Source of the DNA: Bacteroides sp. UBA1317 | Lineage (GTDB): Bacteria > Bacteroidota > Bacteroidia > Bacteroidales > Bacteroidaceae | Reading direction: 5' to 3' | DNA: 39,838 nt | NCBI GenBank assembly: GCA_002307035.1 | Contig: DBTL01000084.1 | Span: 1-39,838 of the forward strand | Shown here: piece by piece, positions 25,422 to 34,117 of the stretch | Layout: every line of letters begins with the position of its first letter | Numbering within the stretch: the stretch's first letter is position 1 | Made by a program: the position numbers and the translations under genes | The notes under the pieces: generated by a model | The model's database searches: none | What the model was told of the DNA's origin: nothing | Seen by the model: only the letters and a program-made list of their open reading frames with translations

Positions 25422-26666
25422 ATGAAAATGATATTGAAACAGCTATGGAATCAGAGACGTGCAAATGCATGGTTGTTCATGGAATTGATGATAGTGTTTG
25501 TTCTATTGTGGTTTACTTTGGATGTTGCTTGGAATTACCTTCGTGCAGGTTCATATCCAAAGGGATATGATACAGAGAATGTATTCGATGTGAGAATTGA
25601 GAGGAATCCGATATTAGAAAAAGATCCTGCTGTGCGAAGCCACTCGAAAGAATATTTGTTGGAAATTTATCGCCGAATTGGCGAATATCCTGGGGTGGAA
25701 TCTGTTTGCTATTATGCTGGTTCTAAACCTTATACCGATAACTCTATGTTTCAGGGATATTCTGTTGAAGAGGATACAGCAAAAGTTTATGCTGCTAAGA
25801 TACGCTATATTTCTTCTTCTTATTTGGATGTATTTCAGGTGAAACTTCTTGAAGGCAGTCGTACTGGATGGGATGAGCAACAGCATCCATCTGCGGCTTT
25901 TATAACAGCCTCTTTATCAGATTCTCTTTTTCATGGCAAAGCCCCTTTAGGTGCTCGTTTTTATGACTATTATGCTCGTAAATATGGCAGTGAAGAAACG
26001 ACCTATCGGTTGAGTGGCATTTTACCTTTGACGAAACTCGATGATTATGCTCGTTACGAAGATTTTATATATGTACCTCTTGATACGCATATACTTGAGT
26101 ATGCTGTTCCGTATTTTGCTATTCGTGTACGTTCTGATCTTGTATCTGGATTTCCTGATCGTTTTATGAGAGAAATGAAATCTCGTCTTAATATGGGCTC
26201 TTTTTACCTCAGCGAAGTGCATTCGTACGACGAGATGAAGCAAGTATATGATGTAGAGCAAGGTACTACAGTCTATCTAAGACTGGCATTTAGTGTGGCC
26301 GTTTTCTTCGTTTTTATCGTTTTCTTAGGTGTTATGGGTACATTCTGGTTTCGTACGCGCCAGCGCCGCGGAGAGATTGGATTGCGTATAGCCGTGGGGT
26401 CTTCTCGATTTGGCGTTATGTGGCTTCTGTTTAATGAAGGTCTCATTTTATTGTTATTGGCTTCTATACCGGCACTTTTGATTGCGGGGAATATAGTTTA
26501 TGCGGATCTTACCATAAACACGTTGACTGACTTTTCAGCAGGTCGTTTCCTGATTACTGTATTAGCTACCTATCTACTGATGTTGTTAATGCTGTTTGCG
26601 GGTTGTTGTTATCCGGCTTATCAAGCGATGCATATCAGTCCTGCAGAGGCTTTACGTGAAGAATAA
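25422..26666 (+). CDS. ABC transporter permease 10 (form B, divergent)
   Basis: 414 residues. NQRRANAWLFMELMIVFVLLW helix, a periplasmic domain with its own Tyr-rich sequence (YDYYARKYGSEETTYRLSG), and three C-terminal helices with loop FRTRQRRGEIGLRIAVGSSRFGV. The tail is YPAYQAMHISPAEALREE, a variant of the form B end. It is the last gene of the permease array. A 112 bp gap with a new -7 box separates it from the histidine kinase. Confidence 0.9.
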   Translation: MKMILKQLWNQRRANAWLFMELMIVFVLLWFTLDVAWNYLRAGSYPKGYDTENVFDVRIERNPILEKDPAVRSHSKEYLLEIYRRIGEYPGVESVCYYAGSKPYTDNSMFQGYSVEEDTAKVYAAKIRYISSSYLDVFQVKLLEGSRTGWDEQQHPSAAFITASLSDSLFHGKAPLGARFYDYYARKYGSEETTYRLSGILPLTKLDDYARYEDFIYVPLDTHILEYAVPYFAIRVRSDLVSGFPDRFMREMKSRLNMGSFYLSEVHSYDEMKQVYDVEQGTTVYLRLAFSVAVFFVFIVFLGVMGTFWFRTRQRRGEIGLRIAVGSSRFGVMWLLFNEGLILLLLASIPALLIAGNIVYADLTINTLTDFSAGRFLITVLATYLLMLLMLFAGCCYPAYQAMHISPAEALREE

Positions 26667-26733
26667 AGCCTTTTTTAATTAAAATGAGATGAATTTAGGC
26701 CGTTATATAATGTATCTAAAATAAATTATAAGT

Positions 26734-26741
26734 TATCTTTG
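26734..26741 (+). promoter_or_regulatory. -7 box of the histidine kinase promoter
   Basis: TATCTTTG, an exact TAnnTTTG box, about 37 bases before ATG 26779. No clear -33 element. It suggests that the kinase is transcribed by the housekeeping sigma factor, independently of the sigma-54-like promoters nearby. Confidence 0.55.
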
Positions 26742-26778
26742 CGGCAATAATCACCATATTAAAGCCACACACCACTGA

Positions 26779-29385
26779 ATGAACATGCTATACCGGTTAA
26801 CTCTGATCTTGGTCATAGTTACTATCTCTCTTAGTGTTGCTGCTAAGGAACGGAGTTACAAAATACTATTTATACAATCTTATACTGAGTCAGATAGTTG
26901 GGCAAAAGAACGCTATAAAGGATTGCGTAAAGGTTTCGAAGAAGGAGGAATAGAAGTTGAGATCACGACAGAATACCTGAATGCGCGTTATTGGAATGAT
27001 GTGCCCGAAGAGCAAATAATGCGTCGTATTTGTCGTCGTGCTGATAAGAGAGGAACCGACTTGATCGTTGCCGCTAACGATGAAGCTTTGTATAGCTTGC
27101 TTGTTTGTGGAGATTCATTGCCTAAACAAATCCCGATAGTTTATTTTGGAGTAGAATATCCTAATCAACGTGTTTTAAATAGTTATACTAATACTACAGG
27201 ATTTCAAAATCCAAAACCTTTTTTTCGTTTGCTTGAGACTGCTCGGCAGATGTTTCCGACTCGAAAGAAGATTGTCGTTGTGAGTGACGGGACCTTCTTA
27301 GGACGTGCTTCTTTGGCAGAGTTTGAGTCACAATGGGGGCTGTTTGCCAAAAACAATCCTGACTACCAAATGTGCCAGTTTAATATTCATACTGATCAGA
27401 TGACTGATATTTTATATGAAATTCAGATATCTAAAGCTGCTTCTCAAAGTATTCTGATCATGCCTTATTGGGGGCTGTTTATGCCTTCTATCGCCAAAGT
27501 ATCGAAGGCTCCTTGCTTTACTGTCAGTAATGAATCACTGACACGAGGAGGCTTTTGTTCATTGGCTCCTTCTTCTTATGCTGATGCTCGAGAAGCGGGA
27601 GTACGTGCGGCGAATGTACTTCAGGGAACGAAAGTTTCTTCTTTGGGATATACGCAGAGTGATGTGCAACTTACTTTTGATTATAAACAGCTGGACTTTT
27701 TCAACGTACCCAAACAAGTTGTCCCCAAAGATAGTGTCATTATGAATGAACCATCTTGGGAAAAGTATAAATTATTGTTCATTCTCTTATATGGCTCTTT
27801 GCTCTTTCTTCTCATTCTTGTGGTTATCGCACTTTTTCGAGCCAATCGTCGTGAGTTTCGCCGACGAATACAGGTGCAAACAAAGCTGTTACTTCAAAAC
27901 AGGATGGTTGATCAGCGAAATGAATTTGATAATATTTTTCACTCGATACATGATGGTGTGATTGCTTATGGAAGGGATTTTAAAATTCATTTCGTGAATC
28001 GATCTGCTTCAAGAATGCTGAATATCAAGACTATGGATGGCAGAGAATCTTTTGTGGGACTTTCGGCAGGAACTTATCTTCAAATTTACAATAAAGGTCA
28101 GGATATTCTTTATTCGATATTGGAAAAAGTGCGTGAAACAGGAGAAAGTCTGGTTATTCCCGAAAACTCCTTTATGAAGGAGGTGGGCACAGATAATTAT
28201 TTCCCCGTATCCGGCGAATTCGTTCCTATTTATTTGAAATCGCAGTTGAGCGGATTTGCTCTTTCATTTCGTAACATTTCAGATGAAGAATTACAGAAGA
28301 GATTTTTTCATTTGGCAGTGGAGGATAGTTCTATCTACCCTTGGCAATATGATGTAGCTAAAAAAATGTTTTTCTTTCCGACAGGTTTTTTAATACGATT
28401 TGGTTTTGATGAAAACGAGAAATACGTTATGTACGATCGAATCAAGAAATTAATCCATTCCGATCATTTGGAAGAAGTTTTATTGGGATTTGAAACTGTT
28501 CTGAGTGGAGAGAGAAAAAGTCTTAGGCAAACTTTTAGAATCTGCAATATGAAAGGTGATTTTGAGTGGTGGGAATCTCGTATGTCTGTTTTTACTGGGC
28601 TTACTACTGATGTGCCTTATTCTATACTGGGTGTTTGCCAAAGTATTCAGCGACACAAGAACACAGAGGCAGAGCTAATTGCGGCCAGAGATAGAGCATT
28701 ACAGGCCGATAACTTGAAAACTGCATTTCTGGCAAATATCAGTCATGAAATTCGTACTCCACTTAATTCCATTGTAGGTTTCTCTGATTTATTAAAAGAT
28801 ATTCATTCGTTCAGTGATGAAGAAATATCGCAGTTTGTTATTACTATAAATGCAAATTGCGAATTACTCCTTAGTCTCATTAATGATATATTAGATATGT
28901 CACGTATTGAGTCTGGAACGATAGATTTTCAATTATCTAGCTTTAACTTATCTATGATCATGGACGAAATATATCAGTCTCAACGGCTGAATATGACGAC
29001 AGGAGTCTCTTTAATAAAGGTACTACCCGAAGATCAGCAAAAAAATATTCTGACTGATCCTACAAGGATAAAGCAATTATTAAACAATCTTATAAATAAT
29101 GCTGCTAAATTTACTAAACACGGATCGATTACTTTTGGTTATTTGCTTGAGGAACCGGAATATATAACTCTGTTTGTAGAAGATACCGGATCGGGTATTT
29201 CGGTAGAAGATCAGAAGCGTATTTTTGATCGTTTTTATAAAGTGGACAACTTTTCACAGGGAGCTGGCTTGGGACTTAGTATTTGTAGGACCATAGTAGA
29301 ACGTATGCATGGAGTGATTAATGTTAGCTCCGAAAAAGGAAAGGGAAGTCGATTTACGATTCGTATTCCTGATCATCAATATTAG
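26779..29385 (+). CDS. Hybrid-sensor histidine kinase with periplasmic binding-protein-like domain (orphan)
   Basis: 868 residues. Signal helix ~1-22, then a periplasmic part (~27-300) that resembles ABC substrate-binding (PF04392-like) sensors: ILFIQSYTESDSWAKERYKGL, PIVYFGVEYPNQ, MPYWGLFMP. A second helix lies at ~332-354. In the cytosol are a coiled stretch, a PAS domain (~375-500), a second PAS-like region (~510-630), HisKA with His656 in NISHEIRTPLNS, and HATPase_c with NNLINNAAKFT (N box), EDTGSGIS and GAGLGLSI. No receiver domain. No response regulator adjoins it except the NtrC-type protein, which has its own kinase, so the partner is uncertain. It may sense the transported compound. 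Confidence 0.88.
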   Translation: MNMLYRLTLILVIVTISLSVAAKERSYKILFIQSYTESDSWAKERYKGLRKGFEEGGIEVEITTEYLNARYWNDVPEEQIMRRICRRADKRGTDLIVAANDEALYSLLVCGDSLPKQIPIVYFGVEYPNQRVLNSYTNTTGFQNPKPFFRLLETARQMFPTRKKIVVVSDGTFLGRASLAEFESQWGLFAKNNPDYQMCQFNIHTDQMTDILYEIQISKAASQSILIMPYWGLFMPSIAKVSKAPCFTVSNESLTRGGFCSLAPSSYADAREAGVRAANVLQGTKVSSLGYTQSDVQLTFDYKQLDFFNVPKQVVPKDSVIMNEPSWEKYKLLFILLYGSLLFLLILVVIALFRANRREFRRRIQVQTKLLLQNRMVDQRNEFDNIFHSIHDGVIAYGRDFKIHFVNRSASRMLNIKTMDGRESFVGLSAGTYLQIYNKGQDILYSILEKVRETGESLVIPENSFMKEVGTDNYFPVSGEFVPIYLKSQLSGFALSFRNISDEELQKRFFHLAVEDSSIYPWQYDVAKKMFFFPTGFLIRFGFDENEKYVMYDRIKKLIHSDHLEEVLLGFETVLSGERKSLRQTFRICNMKGDFEWWESRMSVFTGLTTDVPYSILGVCQSIQRHKNTEAELIAARDRALQADNLKTAFLANISHEIRTPLNSIVGFSDLLKDIHSFSDEEISQFVITINANCELLLSLINDILDMSRIESGTIDFQLSSFNLSMIMDEIYQSQRLNMTTGVSLIKVLPEDQQKNILTDPTRIKQLLNNLINNAAKFTKHGSITFGYLLEEPEYITLFVEDTGSGISVEDQKRIFDRFYKVDNFSQGAGLGLSICRTIVERMHGVINVSSEKGKGSRFTIRIPDHQY

Positions 29386-29410
29386 CTAGTTCGTTCATCT
29401 GCGGACAAAG

Positions 29411-29426
29411 TGTTCATTTTCGAACA
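29411..29426. promoter_or_regulatory. Candidate activator-binding palindrome, TolC gene
   Basis: TGTTCATTTTCGAACA, that is TGTTC-N6-GAACA. Its centre (29418.5) is 53.5 bp before the first base of the -24 element at 29472, exactly as at the adaptor gene. No T-run follows, so it is not a terminator. This makes a binding-site role more likely for both copies. Confidence 0.6.
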
Positions 29427-29471
29427 GTAGGATGGAATTGTAAATTGCTGTAAGTAAGATTGTTACCTCTC

Positions 29472-29486
29472 TGGCACAACCTTTGA
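29472..29486 (+). promoter_or_regulatory. Sigma-54-like promoter of the TolC gene
   Basis: TGGCAC-AACCT-TTGA, a full -24 box and a -12 box with A in place of the usual C. The predicted start near 29498 lies after the in-frame TTG 29483 and before ATG 29516, which supports the ATG. Confidence 0.65.
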
Positions 29487-29515
29487 CTATTCTTTTTTCA
29501 AGAAACGATGTTTTT

Positions 29516-30994
29516 ATGAAAATAAAGAATTTATCATTTATACTTGCGGTTCTCTTATTTCCGTTGACGCTGGATGCACAAACGGAGCGAACCATAACAC
29601 TTTCAGAAGCGATCGCTTTGGCAAGAACACAATCTGTTGATGCGGCAGTGGCTCTAAATGAACTCAAAACGGCCTATTGGGAGTATCGAACATTTCGGGC
29701 TGATCTTTTACCCGAGGTAAGTCTCACAGGCACACTACCTAATTACAACAAGTCTTACAGTGCTTACCAAGAGTCGGACGGTTCATATACGTATGTTCGT
29801 AACAATACGCTAGGGTTGTCGGGTGAACTGTCTATTGATCAGAATGTTTGGTTGACTGGCGGGAAAGTATCTTTAACTTCGTCTTTGGATTATATTAAGC
29901 AGTTGGGTTCTGGTGGTGAAAAACAATTTATGTCGGTTCCGGTAGGATTAGAGCTTACTCAACCTGTTTTTGGAGTGAATAGCCTTAAGTGGAATCGTCG
30001 TATAGAGCCGGTGCGTTACGATGAAGCCAAGGCGGCTTTCATTACTGCTACCGAAGAAGTGACAATGAAAACAATTACTTATTTCTTTGAACTGTTGTTG
30101 GCTAAAGAAACCTTGGGTACTGCCCAACAGAACCTTCGGAATGCTGATCGTCTTTATGAAGTAGCAGGGGCTAAGCGAAAAATGGGACAAATTTCGGAGA
30201 ATGAGCTACTGCAATTGAAGCTGACTGCTCTAAAAGCCAAAGCTTCGGTGACAGATGCTGAAAGTACTCTGAATGCTAAAATGTTTCAATTAAGGGCTTT
30301 TCTTGGGTTGCCTGAAGAGCAAGCTTTGCAGCCGATTGTCCCTGAATCCGTTCCTGATGTACAAATAGAATATAATATGGTGCTTAGCAAATCACTTGAG
30401 CGGAATTCGTTTGCGAAGAATATACGTCGCAGACAGCTTGAGGCTGATTATGCTGTGGCTACAGCCAAAGGTAATTTGCGTAGCATTAATCTTTTTGCAA
30501 GTGTGGGTTATACAGGCTTGAACAAAACTCTTTCTTCATCCTATCGTGATCTTCTTGACAATAATATTGTTCAGGTGGGAGTTACAATACCAATTCTTGA
30601 TTGGGGGAAACGACGTGGAAAGGTGAAAGTAGCACAGAGTAATCGAGAGGTGATTGCTTCGAAGATTCGCCAGGAACAAATCAGTTTTAATCAGGATATC
30701 TTTCTGCTGGTGGAACATTTTAATAATCAGGCGGCACAGCTTATGATTGCCGATGAGGCTGACCGCATTGCTCAACAACGTTATAAAACAAGTATTGAAA
30801 CTTTTCTTATAGGCAAAATCAATACGCTCGACTTGAACGATGCCCAAACTTCAAAAGACGATGCTAGGCAGAAGCATATTTCAGAGTTGTATTACTACTG
30901 GTATTATTTTTATCAGATCAGAAGCCTTACTCTATGGGATTTTAGTACGAATGCCGAATTGGGCGTTGATTTTGAAGAAGTTGTACGTAAATAG
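29516..30994 (+). CDS. TolC-family outer membrane efflux protein
   Basis: 492 residues from ATG 29516. Signal peptide ~1-20 (FPLTLDAQ). The outer membrane efflux protein domain appears twice, as usual: ITLSEAIALARTQSVDAAVA (~24) opens the first half, and YAVATAKGNLRSINLFASVGY with VGVTIPILDWGKRRGKVK (~315-380) lies in the second. The long helices are rich in Ala, Gln and Leu. TolC-like trimers form the exit duct that meets the adaptor hairpins. It is separated from the adaptor and permease operon by the orphan kinase but has the same promoter architecture, so it is probably co-regulated with them. Confidence 0.92.
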   Translation: MKIKNLSFILAVLLFPLTLDAQTERTITLSEAIALARTQSVDAAVALNELKTAYWEYRTFRADLLPEVSLTGTLPNYNKSYSAYQESDGSYTYVRNNTLGLSGELSIDQNVWLTGGKVSLTSSLDYIKQLGSGGEKQFMSVPVGLELTQPVFGVNSLKWNRRIEPVRYDEAKAAFITATEEVTMKTITYFFELLLAKETLGTAQQNLRNADRLYEVAGAKRKMGQISENELLQLKLTALKAKASVTDAESTLNAKMFQLRAFLGLPEEQALQPIVPESVPDVQIEYNMVLSKSLERNSFAKNIRRRQLEADYAVATAKGNLRSINLFASVGYTGLNKTLSSSYRDLLDNNIVQVGVTIPILDWGKRRGKVKVAQSNREVIASKIRQEQISFNQDIFLLVEHFNNQAAQLMIADEADRIAQQRYKTSIETFLIGKINTLDLNDAQTSKDDARQKHISELYYYWYYFYQIRSLTLWDFSTNAELGVDFEEVVRK

Positions 30995-31016
30995 TAAGGA
31001 CGTACAATAATTTTAG

Positions 31017-31024
31017 TATTTTTG
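31017..31024 (+). promoter_or_regulatory. -7 box of the response regulator operon
   Basis: TATTTTTG, an exact TAnnTTTG box, 37 bases before ATG 31062. -33 element not evident. Confidence 0.5.
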
Positions 31025-31061
31025 TTTTATATATCTCAGGTTTATACATAAAGAAGCTTTT

Positions 31062-32420
31062 ATGATTTTAATTATAGATGATGATTCGGCTATACGTTCT
31101 TCTCTTAGCTTTATGCTGAAACGAGCGGGTTATGAGGTTGAGCCCGTGGCTTCTCCCAAAGAAGCGATGGATGTAGTTCGTACTGTTTCTCCCAGGTTAG
31201 TGCTGATGGATATGAATTTTTCACTTACCACAACGGGAGAAGAAGGTCTTACCCTGCTTAAACAAGTGAAGCTTTTTCGCCCCGATACTCCCGTCATCTT
31301 AATGACTGCTTGGGGTAGCATTCAATTAGCTGTGCAGGGTATGCAAGCCGGAGCATTCGACTTTATTACCAAACCCTGGAATAATGCTGCTTTGTTGCAG
31401 CGAATAGAAACGGCATTGGAATTAACCGTCATGCCTAAAAATAAAGAGGAAGAACAGAAGCAGACGGATGCGTTGATAAGAAATAATATTATAGGAAGAT
31501 CGAGAGCTCTGACCGATGTGTTGAATACGGTAGGGCGCATTGCCCGAACCAATGCATCGGTACTTATTACAGGAGAAAGCGGTACAGGCAAGGAACTTAT
31601 AGCAGAAGCTATACATGTCAATAGCCAGCGTATCAAGCAGCCGTTTGTGAAAGTGAATCTCGGAGGGATCTCTCAAAGTCTATTTGAAAGTGAAATGTTC
31701 GGGCATAAAAAAGGAGCTTTTACGGATGCCACCACAGATCGTACGGGGCGTTTTGAATTGGCAAACAAGGGCACTATATTTCTCGATGAAATAGGTGATT
31801 TGGATCATTCATGCCAAGTAAAGTTACTTCGGGTGCTTCAAGACCAAACATTTGAAGTGTTGGGCGACAGTCGTCCCCGCAAAACGGATATACGGGTGGT
31901 TAGTGCTACCAACGCTGATCTGCGCAAGATGGTGAACGAACATACTTTTCGTGAAGACTTGTTCTATCGTATCAATCTTATTACGATACACCTTCCTGCA
32001 TTGCGCGAGCGGAGGGAGGACATTCCGCTCTTGGCTCGTCATTTTGCTGATAAACAAGCGGAGGCAAACGGATTGCCACATACGGAACTCTCAAATGATG
32101 CTTTGCAATTTCTTACCCGTTTACCCTATCCGGGCAATATTCGTGAACTAAAAAATTTAGTGGAGCGAACCATTCTGATCAGTGGCAAAGAGACGTTGGA
32201 AGGAGCTGATTTTGAAAGTCAATATCATCGTCACGAGGAACCATCTTCGTCTACAACATCACTTACCGGGATGACTCTTGATGAGATTGAGAGACAAACC
32301 ATTCTTCAGGCTTTAGAACGTTACCATGGAAATCTTAGTCAGGTAGCTCTTGCACTTGGAATTAGTCGGGCTGCGTTGTATCGTCGACTGGAAAAGTATA
32401 ACATTACCGTCAACAACTAA
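31062..32420 (+). CDS. NtrC-type sigma-54-dependent response regulator
   Basis: 452 residues. Receiver ~1-118 with acidic pocket IIDDD (4-8), phospho-acceptor Asp50, Thr82 and Lys104. AAA+ domain ~143-375 with Walker A GESGTGKE (171-178), the sigma-54 contact loop as GAFTDA (218-223) instead of GAFTGA, Walker B GTIFLDEIGDL (237-247), and R-finger region FREDLFYRIN. C-terminal Fis-type helix-turn-helix (~420-450, LSQVALALGISRAALYRRLEKY). It activates sigma-54 promoters when phosphorylated. The two sigma-54-like promoters in front of the adaptor and TolC genes are the obvious targets (inference). The kinase gene follows after 9 bp. Confidence 0.92.
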   Translation: MILIIDDDSAIRSSLSFMLKRAGYEVEPVASPKEAMDVVRTVSPRLVLMDMNFSLTTTGEEGLTLLKQVKLFRPDTPVILMTAWGSIQLAVQGMQAGAFDFITKPWNNAALLQRIETALELTVMPKNKEEEQKQTDALIRNNIIGRSRALTDVLNTVGRIARTNASVLITGESGTGKELIAEAIHVNSQRIKQPFVKVNLGGISQSLFESEMFGHKKGAFTDATTDRTGRFELANKGTIFLDEIGDLDHSCQVKLLRVLQDQTFEVLGDSRPRKTDIRVVSATNADLRKMVNEHTFREDLFYRINLITIHLPALRERREDIPLLARHFADKQAEANGLPHTELSNDALQFLTRLPYPGNIRELKNLVERTILISGKETLEGADFESQYHRHEEPSSSTTSLTGMTLDEIERQTILQALERYHGNLSQVALALGISRAALYRRLEKYNITVNN

Positions 32421-32429
32421 TCAATCATC

Positions 32430-33725
32430 ATGCGACTAAAAGGTTTGTTCGGCATTCTTGCCATTCTACTATTGATTATTTTGTCGCTGCTTACTTATGT
32501 CGCAGCTCGTTCTACTCCTTGGTTGTTTTATACTGTAGAAGGGCTAATTGTTGTTACAATACTCTTTCTCATCTTGTTCTATCGGAAAATAGTAAAGCCT
32601 TTGCACACCATCGGTAGTGGTATGGAACTGTTGAGGGAGCAAGATTTTAGCAGTCGTCTTAGTCTTGTTGGAGAAGCGGAAGCTGATCGGGTGGTGAATG
32701 TATTTAACCGCATGATGGAGCAACTCAAAAATGAGCGGCTACGCTTGAGAGAACAAAACCATTTCCTCGATTTGCTGATCAACGCCTCTCCTATGGGAGT
32801 CATTATTACTACGCTCGATGAGGACGTGTCTCAGCTTAACCCCATGGCACTTAAGATGATGGGGGTAAAACTTGAAGATGCGTTGGGGAAAAAACTGAAT
32901 GATATAGATTCGGCATTGGCAAACGAATTGATGGCTATACCCAGAGGAGAGAGCATTACTGTGAGGTTGAACGATTCGAATATTTATAAATGTACGCGTT
33001 CCTCTTTTATAGATCGGGGGTTTCAGCATCCTTTCTTTCTGGTAGAGAGTTTAACGGACGAAGTAATGAAGGCGGAGAAGAAAGCTTATGAGAAGGTGAT
33101 TAGGATGATTGCTCACGAAGTGAATAACACAACAGCCGGCATCACGTCAACCCTTGACACAGTAGAACAAGCTCTTGCTGAAGAGGACAATATGGAAGAG
33201 ATTTGCCAAGTAATGCGTGTTTGTACCGATCGTTGTTTTTCCATGAGCCGTTTTATTACTCGTTTTGCTGATGTGGTGAAAATACCTGAACCTCATTTGT
33301 CTCCGGCAAATTTGAATGAACTGGCATCGTCTTGCAAACGTTTTATGGAAGGTCTGTGCATGGATAGAAACATCACGATTCGCCTTGAATGTGCGGAGAT
33401 CCCTATGGTAGAAGTGGATGGAGCCCTCTTTGAACAAGTGCTGGTAAATATTATCAAAAATGCGGCTGAGAGCATTGAACACGATGGAGAAATAACGATT
33501 CGTACTTTACTTCCGCTAGGTATAGAAGTGATTGATAATGGGAAAGGTATTTCTAAAGAGGTAGAAGCGAAGTTATTCAGTCCTTTTTTCTCTACTAAGC
33601 CTGATGGACAAGGTATTGGTCTGATCTTTATTCGGGAGATACTTAGTCGGCACGGTTGCACTTTCTCTTTGCGGACTTATAGCGACGGATTAACCCGCTT
33701 TCGCGTTTTTTTTCCTCACTTATAA
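32430..33725 (+). CDS. Sensor histidine kinase (NtrB/HPK4-like), partner of the NtrC-type regulator
   Basis: 431 residues. Two N-terminal helices (~5-25 and ~31-51) with only a few residues between them, so there is almost no periplasmic sensor and the signal is likely membrane or cytosolic. HAMP-like segment ~52-105, PAS domain ~110-210, H box RMIAHEVNNTTAG with His229, and HATPase_c with NIIKNAAESI (N box), VIDNGKGIS and GQGIGLIFIREI. The HEVNN box is typical of NtrB-like kinases that feed sigma-54 regulators. It is co-transcribed with the regulator upstream. No terminator hairpin is obvious after it. Confidence 0.9.
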   Translation: MRLKGLFGILAILLLIILSLLTYVAARSTPWLFYTVEGLIVVTILFLILFYRKIVKPLHTIGSGMELLREQDFSSRLSLVGEAEADRVVNVFNRMMEQLKNERLRLREQNHFLDLLINASPMGVIITTLDEDVSQLNPMALKMMGVKLEDALGKKLNDIDSALANELMAIPRGESITVRLNDSNIYKCTRSSFIDRGFQHPFFLVESLTDEVMKAEKKAYEKVIRMIAHEVNNTTAGITSTLDTVEQALAEEDNMEEICQVMRVCTDRCFSMSRFITRFADVVKIPEPHLSPANLNELASSCKRFMEGLCMDRNITIRLECAEIPMVEVDGALFEQVLVNIIKNAAESIEHDGEITIRTLLPLGIEVIDNGKGISKEVEAKLFSPFFSTKPDGQGIGLIFIREILSRHGCTFSLRTYSDGLTRFRVFFPHL

Positions 33726-34050
33726 ATTGAATGATCTTTTTTTTCAGAGTAATCTTTAAAAACTCCTTTTGGGTATAATCTGTAAAACTTGTTGGCTATA
33801 AATAGTTTTATCCGGAGTTAAGATGTTATTGTTATTTGTAGACGAATAGATACTAGCAATAGATGGAAACATGTAATTTGTCGTGCAATAAAAGCTTATT
33901 GGATGATATTCTGAACTTTCTTATTTGAACTATAATGTCTATATTTAGGACTTGTTATTGTCCTTTTATCTATTCATGCATAATTCATCTTTTCTTCATC
34001 TTTTTGATATAAAAAAGTCTTATTGACTATTTTGTACTACCTTTAGAACT
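33726..34050. other. AT-rich gap between the regulator operon and the inositol-lipid operon
   Basis: About 325 bases before the next promoter. I see no convincing coding frame or RNA gene. One short hairpin, AGGAC (33947-33951) with GTCCT (33960-33964) followed by TTTT, could be a weak terminator. The length may hold regulatory sites for the inositol operon. Confidence 0.4.
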
Positions 34051-34080
34051 TTTGTCGCTGCTTTTGATTGTCTACTTTTG
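34051..34080 (+). promoter_or_regulatory. Promoter of the inositol-lipid operon
   Basis: TTTG at 34051-34054 and TACTTTTG at 34073-34080 (exact TAnnTTTG), 18 bases apart, close to the usual 19-21. The predicted start near 34087 leaves a leader of ~30 nt. It is the most complete housekeeping promoter in the window. Confidence 0.65.
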
Positions 34081-34117
34081 TCATGATTATATCAACATTA
34101 ATTAAACAGTAGTAAAA

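Noticed and set aside
29483..29515. TTG 29483 as start of the TolC-like gene
   Set aside because: It overlaps the -12 promoter element, and ATG 29516 gives a clean signal peptide.
33947..33968. Hairpin AGGAC/GTCCT with TTTT as terminator of the regulator operon
   Set aside because: Only a 5 bp stem and over 220 bp after the kinase stop; too weak to annotate as a terminator on its own.
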